A DNA stretch of 64,000 bases from Bdellovibrionales bacterium RIFOXYC1_FULL_37_79 (GCA_001770015.1 MEQB01000073.1:1-64000); one strand, 5' to 3'. Positions 42,330 through 51,626 are shown, numbered from the stretch's first letter. A program made the numbers and translations. Notes: generated from the sequence alone by a model not told the origin.

Positions 42330-42839
42330 ATGAAAAACATCTTCACCACCACCCTATTAAGCTTAATCTTTGCGACTTGTGCTTTTGCCACCACTCAAGA
42401 ATTTAATGGAACCGGTATGGATAACAACCCTTGTACCGTCAAAGTTATCCGTAATGGTGAGCAAATTCAATCAATCGAACTTACAGGAGCCGCCGAAACT
42501 TTTGAGATTTTATCTGAAAATGGTGATCATTATGGCCCAGTCACAGAAATTGATAACGATGGAGCCAGAAAAATGCTCGAACTGTTTCACAACAATAATC
42601 AGATGTTTTCTTACATGAAAGTTTCCACTATGATTTTTGAAAAAGGCGAAGTCATTAGCTTTAACCTAAACGATATGCCTGAAACCGATGACAATAGTGA
42701 CATCAGCTGGCTAAACATGAAGTTTTCTATGAATCTATATTATGACAAGAAAGGAAATATTAAACAAGTAAAAGCACAATCAAAAATGAAAACTGGCATC
42801 ATCTTTACTCTGGCTTCACAACGATTTACATGTAAATAA
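42330..42839 (+). CDS. Exported protein of unknown function
   Basis: The ATG at 42330, with TTGGAG upstream, gives 169 residues and the signal peptide MKNIFTTTLLSLIFATCAFA; the longer frame from 42270 would bury it. The mature part begins TTQEFNGTGMDNNPCTVKV and ends ASQRFTCK, again two cysteines bracketing a beta-rich fold as in the protein at 13851. No domain is recognised. It is probably a periplasmic or secreted protein; it stands alone. Confidence 0.75.
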   Translation: MKNIFTTTLLSLIFATCAFATTQEFNGTGMDNNPCTVKVIRNGEQIQSIELTGAAETFEILSENGDHYGPVTEIDNDGARKMLELFHNNNQMFSYMKVSTMIFEKGEVISFNLNDMPETDDNSDISWLNMKFSMNLYYDKKGNIKQVKAQSKMKTGIIFTLASQRFTCK

Positions 42840-42931
42840 TCAGGTTTGTCACATTTGATGTCTGCCTTATCACTTGACGAAGAATTGCATTAATCGGTAA
42901 AACATTAGTGAGGAATTTCTGGAGAAAAGAT

Positions 42932-43660
42932 ATGAATGATTTATGCAGAAATCTAGCCAAAGACAGGCAACTAAAGGAATATGCCATACATCTTATCGAC
43001 AAGTATGTCGACACCTTGCGCAAAATGGGGCACGATAACGTTATTGGTTCATATACTGGTTATGAAAAAATCAAAAACAACGTTGACGAAAAATGCATTC
43101 AAAGACTGATCAACCACCTCAAACCGGCTATCACCACCATATCTAATCTTGAGCATGAAAATGAACTTAACATCTACGATCAGAAAGAAAGTTTTTATTT
43201 AAAAAGGTTTTTATTTTTAAACAAACTGCACACCAATTATAATCTAGATGAGATCCTGGATGAATCGGATGTGATAGAAATATATGATTTTAACCACATT
43301 CAAATGTATAGAAGCTTTAACTTCTTCCAATATTGTTCGTATAGTTTTGAAGAAATTTTTACCAACGAATGGTGGCGACTGTTTAAAAGAAGTATCTTCG
43401 TTACAAATAAAATAATTGAAACTGCAGACAATATACTTACCCAGCAATTAATTGAAATTCAGCACGTTAATTGCCCCGATCATTGGGTAGATGAAACCAA
43501 TTCCAAACACAACTTTGGTTGCTATGTACGACAACGAATCATGATTCCCCTACTTAACGAAAAAAATAAGGTAGTGGCAGTAATAGCCCCCTTTAACGTT
43601 ATCAAATACCGTGATCAAAACGGAAACATTGTTAATTTAAAAGAAGTTACCATCCACTAA
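42932..43660 (+). CDS. Cytoplasmic protein of unknown function, possibly PAS-like
   Basis: GGAG lies eight bases before the ATG at 42932; the protein has 242 residues and no signal peptide. The N-terminal part is helical (RLINHLKPAITTISN). The C-terminal ~70 residues (NFGCYVRQRIMIPLLNEKNK, then VVAVIAPFNVI and YRDQNGNIV) read like the end of a PAS sensor fold. I cannot name a family with confidence. Its stop overlaps that of the FAD oxidase on the other strand by four bases. Confidence 0.65.
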   Translation: MNDLCRNLAKDRQLKEYAIHLIDKYVDTLRKMGHDNVIGSYTGYEKIKNNVDEKCIQRLINHLKPAITTISNLEHENELNIYDQKESFYLKRFLFLNKLHTNYNLDEILDESDVIEIYDFNHIQMYRSFNFFQYCSYSFEEIFTNEWWRLFKRSIFVTNKIIETADNILTQQLIEIQHVNCPDHWVDETNSKHNFGCYVRQRIMIPLLNEKNKVVAVIAPFNVIKYRDQNGNIVNLKEVTIH

Positions 43661-45264
43661 GCAGCAACTTTCACAGATTTTACAGAAATCTCTAAAGATT
43701 TGTCTGTCGGGATGTAACGTCCATTCGACAGAATACTATTAGGATCAAATATCTGTTTTAACTTAAAAAGAATTTGCTCATAATCTTTTTTATAAGTAAG
43801 AACATCCATCATATCAATATTATTCCTATAAGGTAGAAAACCAAGAGATATCATGGCCCGATTCATCTCTCTTATACACTGATGGGCATTTTGCACTTCC
43901 ACAAAATTATGTTTATTAAAGGAAACACTAATAACCCCTTCCATAATATTGGGTTTAATCGCATTTAACGTAATTGCAGGCACTAAATGAAAGTCCTGGG
44001 CCACCTTGATAGTGGTATTTAACATAACCTCAATATCCGTCAGAGTATAGTTACACATCGGAGTAAAATATAAAAAGCCACCAGTTCCACTTTTATCGAT
44101 ATCTAGATCAAAAAGAGAACTCTCATTTCCCGGAACCACCCAGTTAATCCCAGGCAAAGTGAGATTCGTAGGCGTGCCACAAGTTAAATCCCCCAATTCG
44201 TCAGTAACATAAATAAATGCTTTTAATTCATGAAAAAAAGGAAATTTTTTCAAAATCTGGCACAAATATTTTTCGCGTTTTCCAATAAATTGCAGTTTGG
44301 AATTTTTGGGGGTAATTTTTTTTAAATACTTCACTCCAAGGTTAATTTGCTCGGATGTTCCACGTAGATTTCCTGTGGCAAACCACTTTCCATGAAACTG
44401 CTTATTTAAAAGAAGATCGATCTCATCTCGACTTTTTTCGACATTGATATTTTTAAAATATTTCCAAAGGAGTGGAGCAAACCCAGGATATAAACGCTCA
44501 CTATTGAAAATGTGTGGAATGCAATTTATCAGATTATCTTCAAGCAAAGGCTTAAGTGATTCAACAAATAAAAAAAGATCTTTTTCATCTTTAAGGGCAA
44601 CAAAAAAAGATTTGGCATTCATGGTACGTTTAATAAGCTTTATTTTAGCCGCAGTGACAATCCCAAAACTGGATTGAAAAAAAAGACCATCCAGTGAAGG
44701 CCCAATTCCCCAGGGATAATTGCTTGCACTTTTATTAGTTAACCCGCTAAAACCAGTATTGATAGTATCACCACTTGGCAACATAACTTCCAATTCACTT
44801 ATATTTTCCACCCGCAAAGAATTGTAGGCAATACCACGTTCCAACGCATTACCAATAATACTCGAATCCGCACTGGAACCTGTCACATCAATAAAATAAG
44901 GAGTATCTGCTAAGGCTTTGGCCAACTGCTCTTGAGTCACTCCCGGTGCAATGGTGGCATACCCATTAATAACATCAATATTTTCAATATTATTAAAATC
45001 TTTTAAATTAATAACCACCGTATTATTTTCAATCGGAAGACTTGATCCAAATCCCCAATTTTTTCCACACGACACTGGATATATTCTAACTAAATATTTA
45101 TTGGCCAATTGAATGATCAATTGTATTTCACTTTTATCCTTGGGGTAAATTATCAAGGGGACATTTCGCACCATACCGGAAACATCCCTTAAAGCACCCT
45201 CAGGTTTGCTATATACAATGTTTGTTGAACTAACATCTTCTATAAATTGAATTAACTTTTCCAT
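43657..45264 (-). CDS. FAD-linked oxidase, vanillyl-alcohol oxidase family
   Basis: The 535-residue flavoenzyme starts at ATG 45264, which shares an A with the upstream gene's TAA (TAATG). The FAD-binding PCMH fold is marked by PLIIYPKDKSEIQLI, IYPVSCGKNWGFGSSLP, VVINLKDFNNIE, IAPGVTQEQL, and VTGSSADSSIIGNALERG. The C-terminal half fits the 4-cresol dehydrogenase/vanillyl-alcohol oxidase cap, ending LKQIFDPNSILSNGRY. No cytochrome partner is adjacent. It probably oxidises an alcohol or phenol using flavin. Coupling to the GNAT-like gene suggests that both act on the same small molecule. Confidence 0.87.
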   Translation of the reverse strand: MEKLIQFIEDVSSTNIVYSKPEGALRDVSGMVRNVPLIIYPKDKSEIQLIIQLANKYLVRIYPVSCGKNWGFGSSLPIENNTVVINLKDFNNIENIDVINGYATIAPGVTQEQLAKALADTPYFIDVTGSSADSSIIGNALERGIAYNSLRVENISELEVMLPSGDTINTGFSGLTNKSASNYPWGIGPSLDGLFFQSSFGIVTAAKIKLIKRTMNAKSFFVALKDEKDLFLFVESLKPLLEDNLINCIPHIFNSERLYPGFAPLLWKYFKNINVEKSRDEIDLLLNKQFHGKWFATGNLRGTSEQINLGVKYLKKITPKNSKLQFIGKREKYLCQILKKFPFFHELKAFIYVTDELGDLTCGTPTNLTLPGINWVVPGNESSLFDLDIDKSGTGGFLYFTPMCNYTLTDIEVMLNTTIKVAQDFHLVPAITLNAIKPNIMEGVISVSFNKHNFVEVQNAHQCIREMNRAMISLGFLPYRNNIDMMDVLTYKKDYEQILFKLKQIFDPNSILSNGRYIPTDKSLEISVKSVKVAA

Positions 45265-45968
45265 TATGCTGCCTTCTTGAAATAAGTTGTCTCCCCTGCA
45301 TTTAAAAAAACTGATCTGGCATTCCATAACTCTTTCACTTCCTGCTCCATGAAGTCGTTTGGATAATTTTCTTTTGTCGATCGCTTAAAATAAATAAGGT
45401 CGACGGGCGTATTGTACAAAATAACGTTTCTATCAGTGGTAATAAAACCGACTTTCTCTGCCGCTTGGGCAACGCCCACATCACACCTCGCTGGAGCAAT
45501 GATCGCATCACAACCAGTAAGATTTTTAAATAAATGCACTCCAAGCAAGCTGATAGCTATAAAATATGCTTGTCCCACATGGGTTTTCCTATACTTTGGA
45601 TTTACACTTAAGGATTCCATCGACATTGCTAGTTTAATATTTTCTTTTTCCATAACCGAAAAAAAATGCTCATTAAAATTATCTTTCAAATAACTTTGCT
45701 CTCTCATTCCCTGTGAGGACAAGTTATAAATGGAATAAAGATGAAGTGCGATGATATCCACCTCATTTTTAATAATGGCAACATAGTTCTGGCGAAAAAA
45801 ATCATCTGGAGAGACTTCTTTATCAATCCCATTACCTTGATAGGTACTATTCCAAATATCTTTCCAAAAAAAATACGTCTGATCAAATAAAGCGATTGTA
45901 CTTGAATCAGTGTTAGGGGAAGTGATTTTACCTGGTAATATAATGTATTGGGTGTTTGATGTTTTCAT
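45264..45968 (-). CDS. GNAT-fold acyltransferase-like protein
   Basis: From ATG 45968 the protein has 234 residues; the frame extends to TTG 45998 but no ribosome-binding site is clear for either. The region SMESLSVNPKYRKTHVGQAY then LTGCDAIIAPARCDVGVAQ and EKVGFITTDR follows the GNAT acetyl-CoA fold (strand 4, pyrophosphate loop, late GF). The length and the leading FFWKDIWNSTY part recall N-acyl amino acid or acyl-homoserine-lactone synthases. It may therefore acylate a small molecule. It is coupled by TAATG to the FAD oxidase. Substrate unknown. Confidence 0.65.
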   Translation of the reverse strand: MKTSNTQYIILPGKITSPNTDSSTIALFDQTYFFWKDIWNSTYQGNGIDKEVSPDDFFRQNYVAIIKNEVDIIALHLYSIYNLSSQGMREQSYLKDNFNEHFFSVMEKENIKLAMSMESLSVNPKYRKTHVGQAYFIAISLLGVHLFKNLTGCDAIIAPARCDVGVAQAAEKVGFITTDRNVILYNTPVDLIYFKRSTKENYPNDFMEQEVKELWNARSVFLNAGETTYFKKAA

Positions 45969-46155
45969 AAAAAACTCGTCGTAACTCTTGATTGGCAACT
46001 TTAGATAAGAATAATTTAATTATTGGTTAAGAAGTTTAAGAAAGTTAATTCGTCTATTTAGATTGCTCATGGCAGATAGGTCGATCGAATCCAGACTTAG
46101 GATAAAACCTATCAACCTAAACAGTTGGGATTAAACTTATTTAACAGTCTGAAAT

Positions 46156-46207
46156 ATTTCATTTTGGGTAATGAAATGCTGTGCTGATTAAAATTAGTCA
46201 GCTTTTT
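46156..46207 (+). promoter_or_regulatory. Tandem hairpins in the leader of the ABC exporter
   Basis: ATTTCATT (46156-46163) pairs with AATGAAAT (46170-46177). Just after, GCTGA (46183-46187) pairs with TCAGC (46198-46202), followed by TTTTT. The second resembles a small terminator 36 bases before the ABC gene's ATG. This could be an attenuator, or the terminator of an unseen transcript. Confidence 0.4.
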
Positions 46208-46243
46208 ATAGACGTAGCACGTTAATTGCTTTATACATACTCC

Positions 46244-48103
46244 ATGCAAAATTTTGATTCCACCAACACCGCCAAAAGTGTTTCACTTCCTAATAAACCT
46301 GGATTATTTGTTCTTTATTTTGTTAAAAAATTTAGATGGATGTTACTACTAATGATTTTTTTTGAAACAGGTCAGGCAACCTCTCAAATTTTACTCCCCT
46401 ACGGCGTAAAAAAAATCATGGACGCCGTGGCCACCTTGCCAGAAGGACTTAGGGAGGCCCAGATTTGGCCCCATCTGCAACCGGCCATTTTGTCCTTCGT
46501 TATTTTTAGCCTGGGTATTTTATTTTTTAGCCGTGCCAGTGGATCTTGCATACCCTTTGTAGGCCCCAAGCTTAGAACCAAAGTACGCTTTTCTCTCTAC
46601 CAATATCTCCAACAACATTCCCACCGTTTTTTTAGCACCAACTTTGCGGGCTCATTAAGTAACCGCATTTCCGAAGTTTCTTTTGGCGTGAATCATTGTA
46701 TTTGGTCAATCCTTTTTGATTTTTGGCCGGTCTTTATAACCTTCAGTGTTTCAATTTTTCTACTCACTCAAATCAATTACCAGATCGCCTTGTATTTATC
46801 CACCTGGATCGTCATCTATGTAGGCACCTCGCTATGGCTGGCCACCCGCTGCCGTAAATATGCCAAAACTTTTGCCGCCGCCAGGAGTACCGTCAGTGGG
46901 AAAATTGTGGATGCCGTCAGCAATATTCTCAATACCAAAATGTTTTGTCGCCAAACTTTTGAACAAGATCACCTCATGGAACATTTAAACCATGAAATAA
47001 AAACCGCCAAAAAAACCATCTGGTTTAACGAGCGCATGAGATGGTTTCAATTTATCGCTGCTTTACTGCTTCAAATCGGCATGATGGGGTTAGCAATTAA
47101 AATGTGGGTCAATGGCTCCATTACGGTAGGAAGTTTTGCCATGGTAACCAGTTTATCCCTGGTAATCATTAACGATGCCCGCGGTTTAAGCCGGCGATTT
47201 TTAGAATTTTTTGAGCACGTTGGAAGCATGTCCGACGGAGTCAGCATTATCATCCGTCCCCATGAAATTGTGGATGCACCAAACGCCTCCAAATTAATTA
47301 TCAAAAGGGGCGAAATCATTTTTCAAAATGTTTCTTTTTCCTATGGCCCGGGAATTGATATTTTCAAAAATTTCAATTTAACCATTCGCCCCGGTGAACG
47401 AGTAGGACTGGTAGGATTTTCCGGTTCCGGTAAAACCACTTTTGTAAACCTTTTGATGCGTCTGTATGACATTAATGCTGGCAACATTTTCATTGATGGA
47501 CAGAATATATCCGAGGTTACCCAGGATTCACTAAGAAACAATCTGGGGATGATCCCTCAAGATCCCCTTTTATTTCATCGAACCCTGAAAGAAAACATTG
47601 CTTACGGCAAGCTGGGTGCCCATCTGGAAGAAGTTATAGAGGCATCCAAGAAAGCTCACGCCCACGAATTCATCATGAAACTGCCAGAAGGCTATGATTC
47701 ACTGGTGGGAGAACGGGGTATTCGTCTATCTGGCGGCCAAAGACAGCGTATTGCGATTGCCAGAACTCTCCTGAAAGACGCCCCCATTTTTATCCTAGAT
47801 GAGGCCACCTCCAGTCTGGATTCTTTAACCGAGAAGGCCATCCAAAATGGACTTAGCCATTCCATGAAAACCAAAACGGTTATTGTGATCGCTCACCGCC
47901 TCTCCACTCTTTGCAATTTGGATCGCATCCTGGTATTTCATAACGGAAATATTATTGAAGACGGCGCACATCATGATTTACTTGCCATGAATGGCCATTA
48001 CGCCCGGTTATGGAAAATGCAAGCGGACGGCTTTCTACCCACAGAGGATAACTTCGACACCCTTTTAAAAACCAATTTTCTTGAAAACAGCCCGCTTTTT
48101 TAA
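46244..48103 (+). CDS. MsbA-type ABC exporter (permease-ATPase)
   Basis: The ~619-residue half-transporter has about six membrane segments in residues 25-320 and a C-terminal ATPase. Visible motifs are Walker A GFSGSGKT, Q-loop GMIPQDPLLFH, signature LSGGQRQRIAIARTLL, Walker B PIFILDEATSSLDS and H-loop VIAHRLSTL. It would homodimerise and export a lipid, peptide or small molecule. The ATG at 46244 has no clear Shine-Dalgarno; a TTG at 46226 is the alternative. It is divergent from the GNAT-like/FAD oxidase pair with ~275 bases between, so it might export their product. Confidence 0.92.
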   Translation: MQNFDSTNTAKSVSLPNKPGLFVLYFVKKFRWMLLLMIFFETGQATSQILLPYGVKKIMDAVATLPEGLREAQIWPHLQPAILSFVIFSLGILFFSRASGSCIPFVGPKLRTKVRFSLYQYLQQHSHRFFSTNFAGSLSNRISEVSFGVNHCIWSILFDFWPVFITFSVSIFLLTQINYQIALYLSTWIVIYVGTSLWLATRCRKYAKTFAAARSTVSGKIVDAVSNILNTKMFCRQTFEQDHLMEHLNHEIKTAKKTIWFNERMRWFQFIAALLLQIGMMGLAIKMWVNGSITVGSFAMVTSLSLVIINDARGLSRRFLEFFEHVGSMSDGVSIIIRPHEIVDAPNASKLIIKRGEIIFQNVSFSYGPGIDIFKNFNLTIRPGERVGLVGFSGSGKTTFVNLLMRLYDINAGNIFIDGQNISEVTQDSLRNNLGMIPQDPLLFHRTLKENIAYGKLGAHLEEVIEASKKAHAHEFIMKLPEGYDSLVGERGIRLSGGQRQRIAIARTLLKDAPIFILDEATSSLDSLTEKAIQNGLSHSMKTKTVIVIAHRLSTLCNLDRILVFHNGNIIEDGAHHDLLAMNGHYARLWKMQADGFLPTEDNFDTLLKTNFLENSPLF

Positions 48104-48238
48104 CCGCATTGCGTCACGGTAATTATTATCAGCCTTGTAATCAAACCTAGACCCAACACATTATTTTTGTTATAGTCCCCTAGTCGTTGTCTTAACTATA
48201 TGAATTTAATAAATAATTCATAATAAGGATAAGCTCGC

Positions 48239-48709
48239 ATGAACAAATTTCTTACCTTTTTTCTAATGATTCATACTCTAAATGCTCTCTGTCAAACTGA
48301 ATTTTCAACCAAACTCGACCGCCTTCAAGAGGCCTGCGAGAATGCCACCGAATTATTCAACATCTGGCATACCATGCAAGAATTCGAAATCACCAAATAT
48401 AAAGAAATGGCCACCAACTATAAGCTCCCAGAAGTATCCCAGCTTATTAAAAATAAAATGGCTACCCTCACCAAGCATCAAGAAGGTATAAAACTTTGCT
48501 TGTTACATCCTGATACCTTTCCAAGCGATGGACTGATTCGCAAAATACTCAGAAATCTTCATAACAGTACAATCCAGATGCGCCCCCAACTATTAGAAGA
48601 GTATGGAGATCCCTACGAAATTAATGATAGAATCAAAATTATACAGGATGCCTATTATGAATCCATGGGCATTCCCATTCCAGAAGAAGAACCTTGTTGT
48701 TATGTATGA
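48239..48709 (+). CDS. Exported helical protein of unknown function
   Basis: AAGGAT lies ten bases before the ATG; the protein has 156 residues. The signal is short (MNKFLTFFLMIHTLNALC). The mature part is helical with cysteines in EACENA and KLCLLH and a terminal EEEPCCYV. No domain is recognised. It is convergent with the TIR-like gene, with only five bases between the stops. Confidence 0.7.
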   Translation: MNKFLTFFLMIHTLNALCQTEFSTKLDRLQEACENATELFNIWHTMQEFEITKYKEMATNYKLPEVSQLIKNKMATLTKHQEGIKLCLLHPDTFPSDGLIRKILRNLHNSTIQMRPQLLEEYGDPYEINDRIKIIQDAYYESMGIPIPEEEPCCYV

Positions 48710-48714
48710 TGACC

Positions 48715-49050
48715 TTATCTGATCTGCCGTAAAATTTTATCTAACAAGCGACTCATGGATGTTTTTTCGCTCATATCCATCCACTGGGTGGTGCTGATAT
48801 AGAATGAGAGTTCATCAGAGGGTGCTTCGTTGGTATATTTAAGAGTTAGAATTTTTTTATCAAAGGATATCATTTTATGTAATTCATCCATCACCTTGAA
48901 ACTTTTACTCGCATGCTTAGTAAAAATTAATAAATGAATATCGGCCTTTGACAAGTCCTGACATTCCACATTCTCTCTCTCAAACATTTTTTTTATTTGC
49001 TGGGCATACTCTCTATCCATTTCGTCATAACAAATATAAATACTCTTCAA
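48715..49050 (-). CDS. Small TIR-like protein
   Basis: The start is TTG 49050, six bases after GGAGGAG, overlapping the upstream stop (TTGA); the protein then has 111 residues. It follows the TIR fold: first strand SIYICYDEMDREYAQQI, helix A, a strand ending ADIHLLIFTKHASKS, helix with VMDEL whose Glu falls where TIR NADases have the catalytic Glu, then KKILTLKY and TTQWMDM. The part between strands B and C (the BB loop) is very short, so it is a minimal or divergent TIR. It might bind or cleave NAD, or only mediate contacts. It is the last gene of an overlapping three-gene operon. Confidence 0.6.
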   Translation of the reverse strand: MKSIYICYDEMDREYAQQIKKMFERENVECQDLSKADIHLLIFTKHASKSFKVMDELHKMISFDKKILTLKYTNEAPSDELSFYISTTQWMDMSEKTSMSRLLDKILRQIR

Positions 49051-49556
49051 AAAACTCTCCTCCAAATGGTTTTGACCAAACTGCTGAGTCGATCCATCAA
49101 AATGTGGCACAGATCAGCTAAAAACATCCCCGAATAAAACCACACTAAATATTTATAAAGGGGTACATTGTAATCAAACTTTTGGATAAGATGCCAAAGA
49201 AAGTTTCCATAGTTACTTAAAGAAATGGAAACATACCCCAACTTATAAAATATAAAAATCAAAATTCCAAACCCAACAATCCCATAAACCAGCCTGGTCA
49301 AGGTACCCAGCAAAAAACTGTGGGAAAGCCCTCTATGTTTAAACAAGATGGAATAGGGATAAAGCATAAACTGTAAAAGGCCAGTTCTTTTCTTCGGGGC
49401 AACGTCAGTATCTGGCGAAAAAAGGAGCGTAGAAAAAAGCCAGCCGGCCAGATAAAAAAAGACCAAGGCACCATTCAGGGTAAAACCAAGCAAAGCACCC
49501 GCTGATATCATGCCCACTAAAAGATTGAGACGATCATGATGTTTGCCACTACTCAC
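49047..49556 (-). CDS. DUF2227 (YdjM-like) metal-binding membrane protein
   Basis: The 169-residue protein starts with GTG 49556, overlapping the previous gene by eight bases. Histidines and acids of the family are present: SSGKHHDRLN at the start, LFSPDTDVAPKKR, PYSILFKHRGLSHSFLLGTL, and LADLCHILMD. Four membrane segments separate them. The HD...SPD.D...HRGLSH pattern matches DUF2227, a relative of the YdjM hydrolase-like family. The pattern suggests a membrane-embedded metal site, but the function is unknown. It is flanked by a deacetylase-like and a TIR-like gene in one overlapping operon. Confidence 0.85.
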   Translation of the reverse strand: MSSGKHHDRLNLLVGMISAGALLGFTLNGALVFFYLAGWLFSTLLFSPDTDVAPKKRTGLLQFMLYPYSILFKHRGLSHSFLLGTLTRLVYGIVGFGILIFIFYKLGYVSISLSNYGNFLWHLIQKFDYNVPLYKYLVWFYSGMFLADLCHILMDRLSSLVKTIWRRVF

Positions 49557-50514
49557 ACGACCTCTGCTTTAAAAGCCAATCCAGAAACTGGATATAAACC
49601 TCTCCTACTTTTTTTCCATATCCTCCTCCCATCACAAAAAGCATAGGAATATGCTTCCCTTGAAGGAACCGGTAAATCATCTGGTCCCTGAAAAACATTT
49701 GAGATTTTGTCAATTTGATCCCGGCAGTGCCTGGTAATTCATCATATTCATAAGGGTCAGCACCATTTACCACCACGGCCAGGTCAGGCCCTAATGGGTC
49801 AAGCTTAGCCAATTGAAGCAAACCGGCTTCCAGTTTTTCTTGATAATTTTCTTCCTCACGGAAATCCACTGGAATATCAACATTCGAAGGAATCATTTCC
49901 GGATCATTATTATTTTTACCCAGAAGCGGCCACCCCTTTTTCATATGCATACTTAAAGTGAAAAAACGAGCATCCTGATAACTCATTTCGCTGGTGCCAT
50001 CCCCCTTATGGGCATCGACATCAATGATCCAGACTTTTTTTATCAAATTTTCTGCCATCAGCTTTCTGGCCCCAATCACGAGATCATTGATCAGGCAAAA
50101 ACCTCTGCCAGCAAAACTCATCGCATGGTGCATGCCACCACCTAAAAAATAACAAAACCCCTGTTGTAATGCCAATTGCATCCCTTGATAAGTATAAAAA
50201 GCTTCCCGTAAAATCAAATCCCTTAATTGTCTAAACTCTAAGGTGGTCGGCTTATCCCCATACTCATCCAGCTCAAAACAAATACCCATGATCTCAACTA
50301 AATTATCTCCCAAAAGCGCTTCCACATAATCCTTGGTATGGGCCAATAATAAATCATCCTTGGTAAGCCCCTCCCCTCTAAAGTTGCCTTTATAAAAAAT
50401 ATTATCTGAGTAATGAGATGTTAAATGATCAAGTATTACATCCATACGTTCATCCAGCGGAATATGAATGCCAAATTTGACCAGCTTAACCTCAAAATCT
50501 TTCCTCAGGATCAT
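49549..50514 (-). CDS. Histone-deacetylase-like zinc hydrolase
   Basis: The 321-residue protein belongs to the arginase/deacetylase superfamily. GGGMHHAM gives the tandem His (129, 130), IIDVDAHKGDGT gives zinc ligands D167 and H169, GADPYEYD gives D253, and GGGY gives the transition-state Tyr near 299. All catalytic positions are present. Bacterial relatives deacetylate acetylpolyamines, acetoin-system enzymes or other acyl-lysines, so the substrate cannot be told. It heads the operon with the DUF2227 and TIR-like genes. The ATG is preceded by a weak ribosome-binding region. Confidence 0.9.
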   Translation of the reverse strand: MILRKDFEVKLVKFGIHIPLDERMDVILDHLTSHYSDNIFYKGNFRGEGLTKDDLLLAHTKDYVEALLGDNLVEIMGICFELDEYGDKPTTLEFRQLRDLILREAFYTYQGMQLALQQGFCYFLGGGMHHAMSFAGRGFCLINDLVIGARKLMAENLIKKVWIIDVDAHKGDGTSEMSYQDARFFTLSMHMKKGWPLLGKNNNDPEMIPSNVDIPVDFREEENYQEKLEAGLLQLAKLDPLGPDLAVVVNGADPYEYDELPGTAGIKLTKSQMFFRDQMIYRFLQGKHIPMLFVMGGGYGKKVGEVYIQFLDWLLKQRSCE

Positions 50515-50558
50515 TTTACCGACCTCGATAATCTTGTGGCCATTATATAATGGAGATT

Positions 50559-51626
50559 ATGAAAACCCAATTATTTTATATCATAGTCCTAGCGGGATTA
50601 ATTTGCACTTTTACCCATGCCGCCTTTCAAGATCGCAGTGAAATAAAAAAATATTCCCTATACCGAGATCGTCTCTACACTGACAAATTGCTGACCAAGG
50701 AAGTTTATAAAAATTTTTTTGAATTTGACCTGTTTTATTCCAAAGGTGTTAAAACCCTCATAAGCGAAGTTAAAGAAGCCATGGATAGCTCCAATAACCC
50801 CCTGTTAAAACAACTGAACGTCATGGAGGTTTTAAGCAAGAACATCAACACCGAAAAGTTGGTGGATATCGGAGTAACCTTCGGCACACCTCTTCCCTAC
50901 ATCAAAATAAATGAGCATCGCTTACTGCCCGGTTTTTTTGCTGACTTCAATGCCGGCACCCTGGTATCCATCGATAACCGGGTTGATCCAACTGATCCCA
51001 GGGCCAATATTTATTTAAAAAAAGATATCAAATACGGCCTGAATTCCAGATATAAAACCAATCAAAATAATGACGCCTTTGATTTTTCAATCTATAAATT
51101 ATCACGCTCTGATCTAGAAACCTCCAAAACGGCTTCCCAAATTATTTCCGAGGATAGTTTCATCGACCTGGATTCCTTAACCAAAGATGAGAAAGTAATC
51201 GCTGCCGATTTAAAATACATGCAAACTTTAGGTAACAGCGCTTATCTTTATGAAATAAGAGAATTCAAACTGCACACTTTATCCGGTAGCCAGGAATCAA
51301 GCTATGGCACCAAACCATACCTCCGCTTTGAATTTGATCGATTATTTAATGAAACTTACGGGCTGAGTTTTTTTATTGGCGAACATTTCAGGCAACGCTA
51401 TAAATTTCAAAACGGTCTCTATCTCGGTATCCGCATGCGTTCGTTGGAAAAGCCACCCATTGCTTTTATTTTTAAATTTGATGCAGATTTTTTAACCTTC
51501 ATACCTGAACTCAAAACCAAATGGTTGATTGCTAACTACAAATTAATCATCCCCCATAGTAATCCTCAAGACGAAATCTGGGCATCCACCATCCACTCCA
51601 TTTCACTCAACATCCCATTTCCATAA
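50559..51626 (+). CDS. Exported protein, possible outer-membrane barrel
   Basis: The ATG at 50559 with GGAG four bases upstream gives 355 residues; ATG 50550 overlaps that site. The signal peptide is MKTQLFYIIVLAGLICTFTHA. The second half has repeated aromatic, alternating strands (YLRFEFDRLFNETYGLSFFI, GLYLGIRMRSL, WLIANYKLII) and the chain ends SISLNIPFP, so a beta-barrel or beta-sandwich is plausible. There are no mature cysteines. No family is recognised. Its 3' end overlaps the glycosyltransferase gene by 20 bases on the opposite strand. Confidence 0.72.
   Translation: MKTQLFYIIVLAGLICTFTHAAFQDRSEIKKYSLYRDRLYTDKLLTKEVYKNFFEFDLFYSKGVKTLISEVKEAMDSSNNPLLKQLNVMEVLSKNINTEKLVDIGVTFGTPLPYIKINEHRLLPGFFADFNAGTLVSIDNRVDPTDPRANIYLKKDIKYGLNSRYKTNQNNDAFDFSIYKLSRSDLETSKTASQIISEDSFIDLDSLTKDEKVIAADLKYMQTLGNSAYLYEIREFKLHTLSGSQESSYGTKPYLRFEFDRLFNETYGLSFFIGEHFRQRYKFQNGLYLGIRMRSLEKPPIAFIFKFDADFLTFIPELKTKWLIANYKLIIPHSNPQDEIWASTIHSISLNIPFP

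Noticed and set aside
46080-46120. tRNA-like GATCGAATCC string
   Set aside because: No cloverleaf arms or CCA-stem pairing could be built around it.
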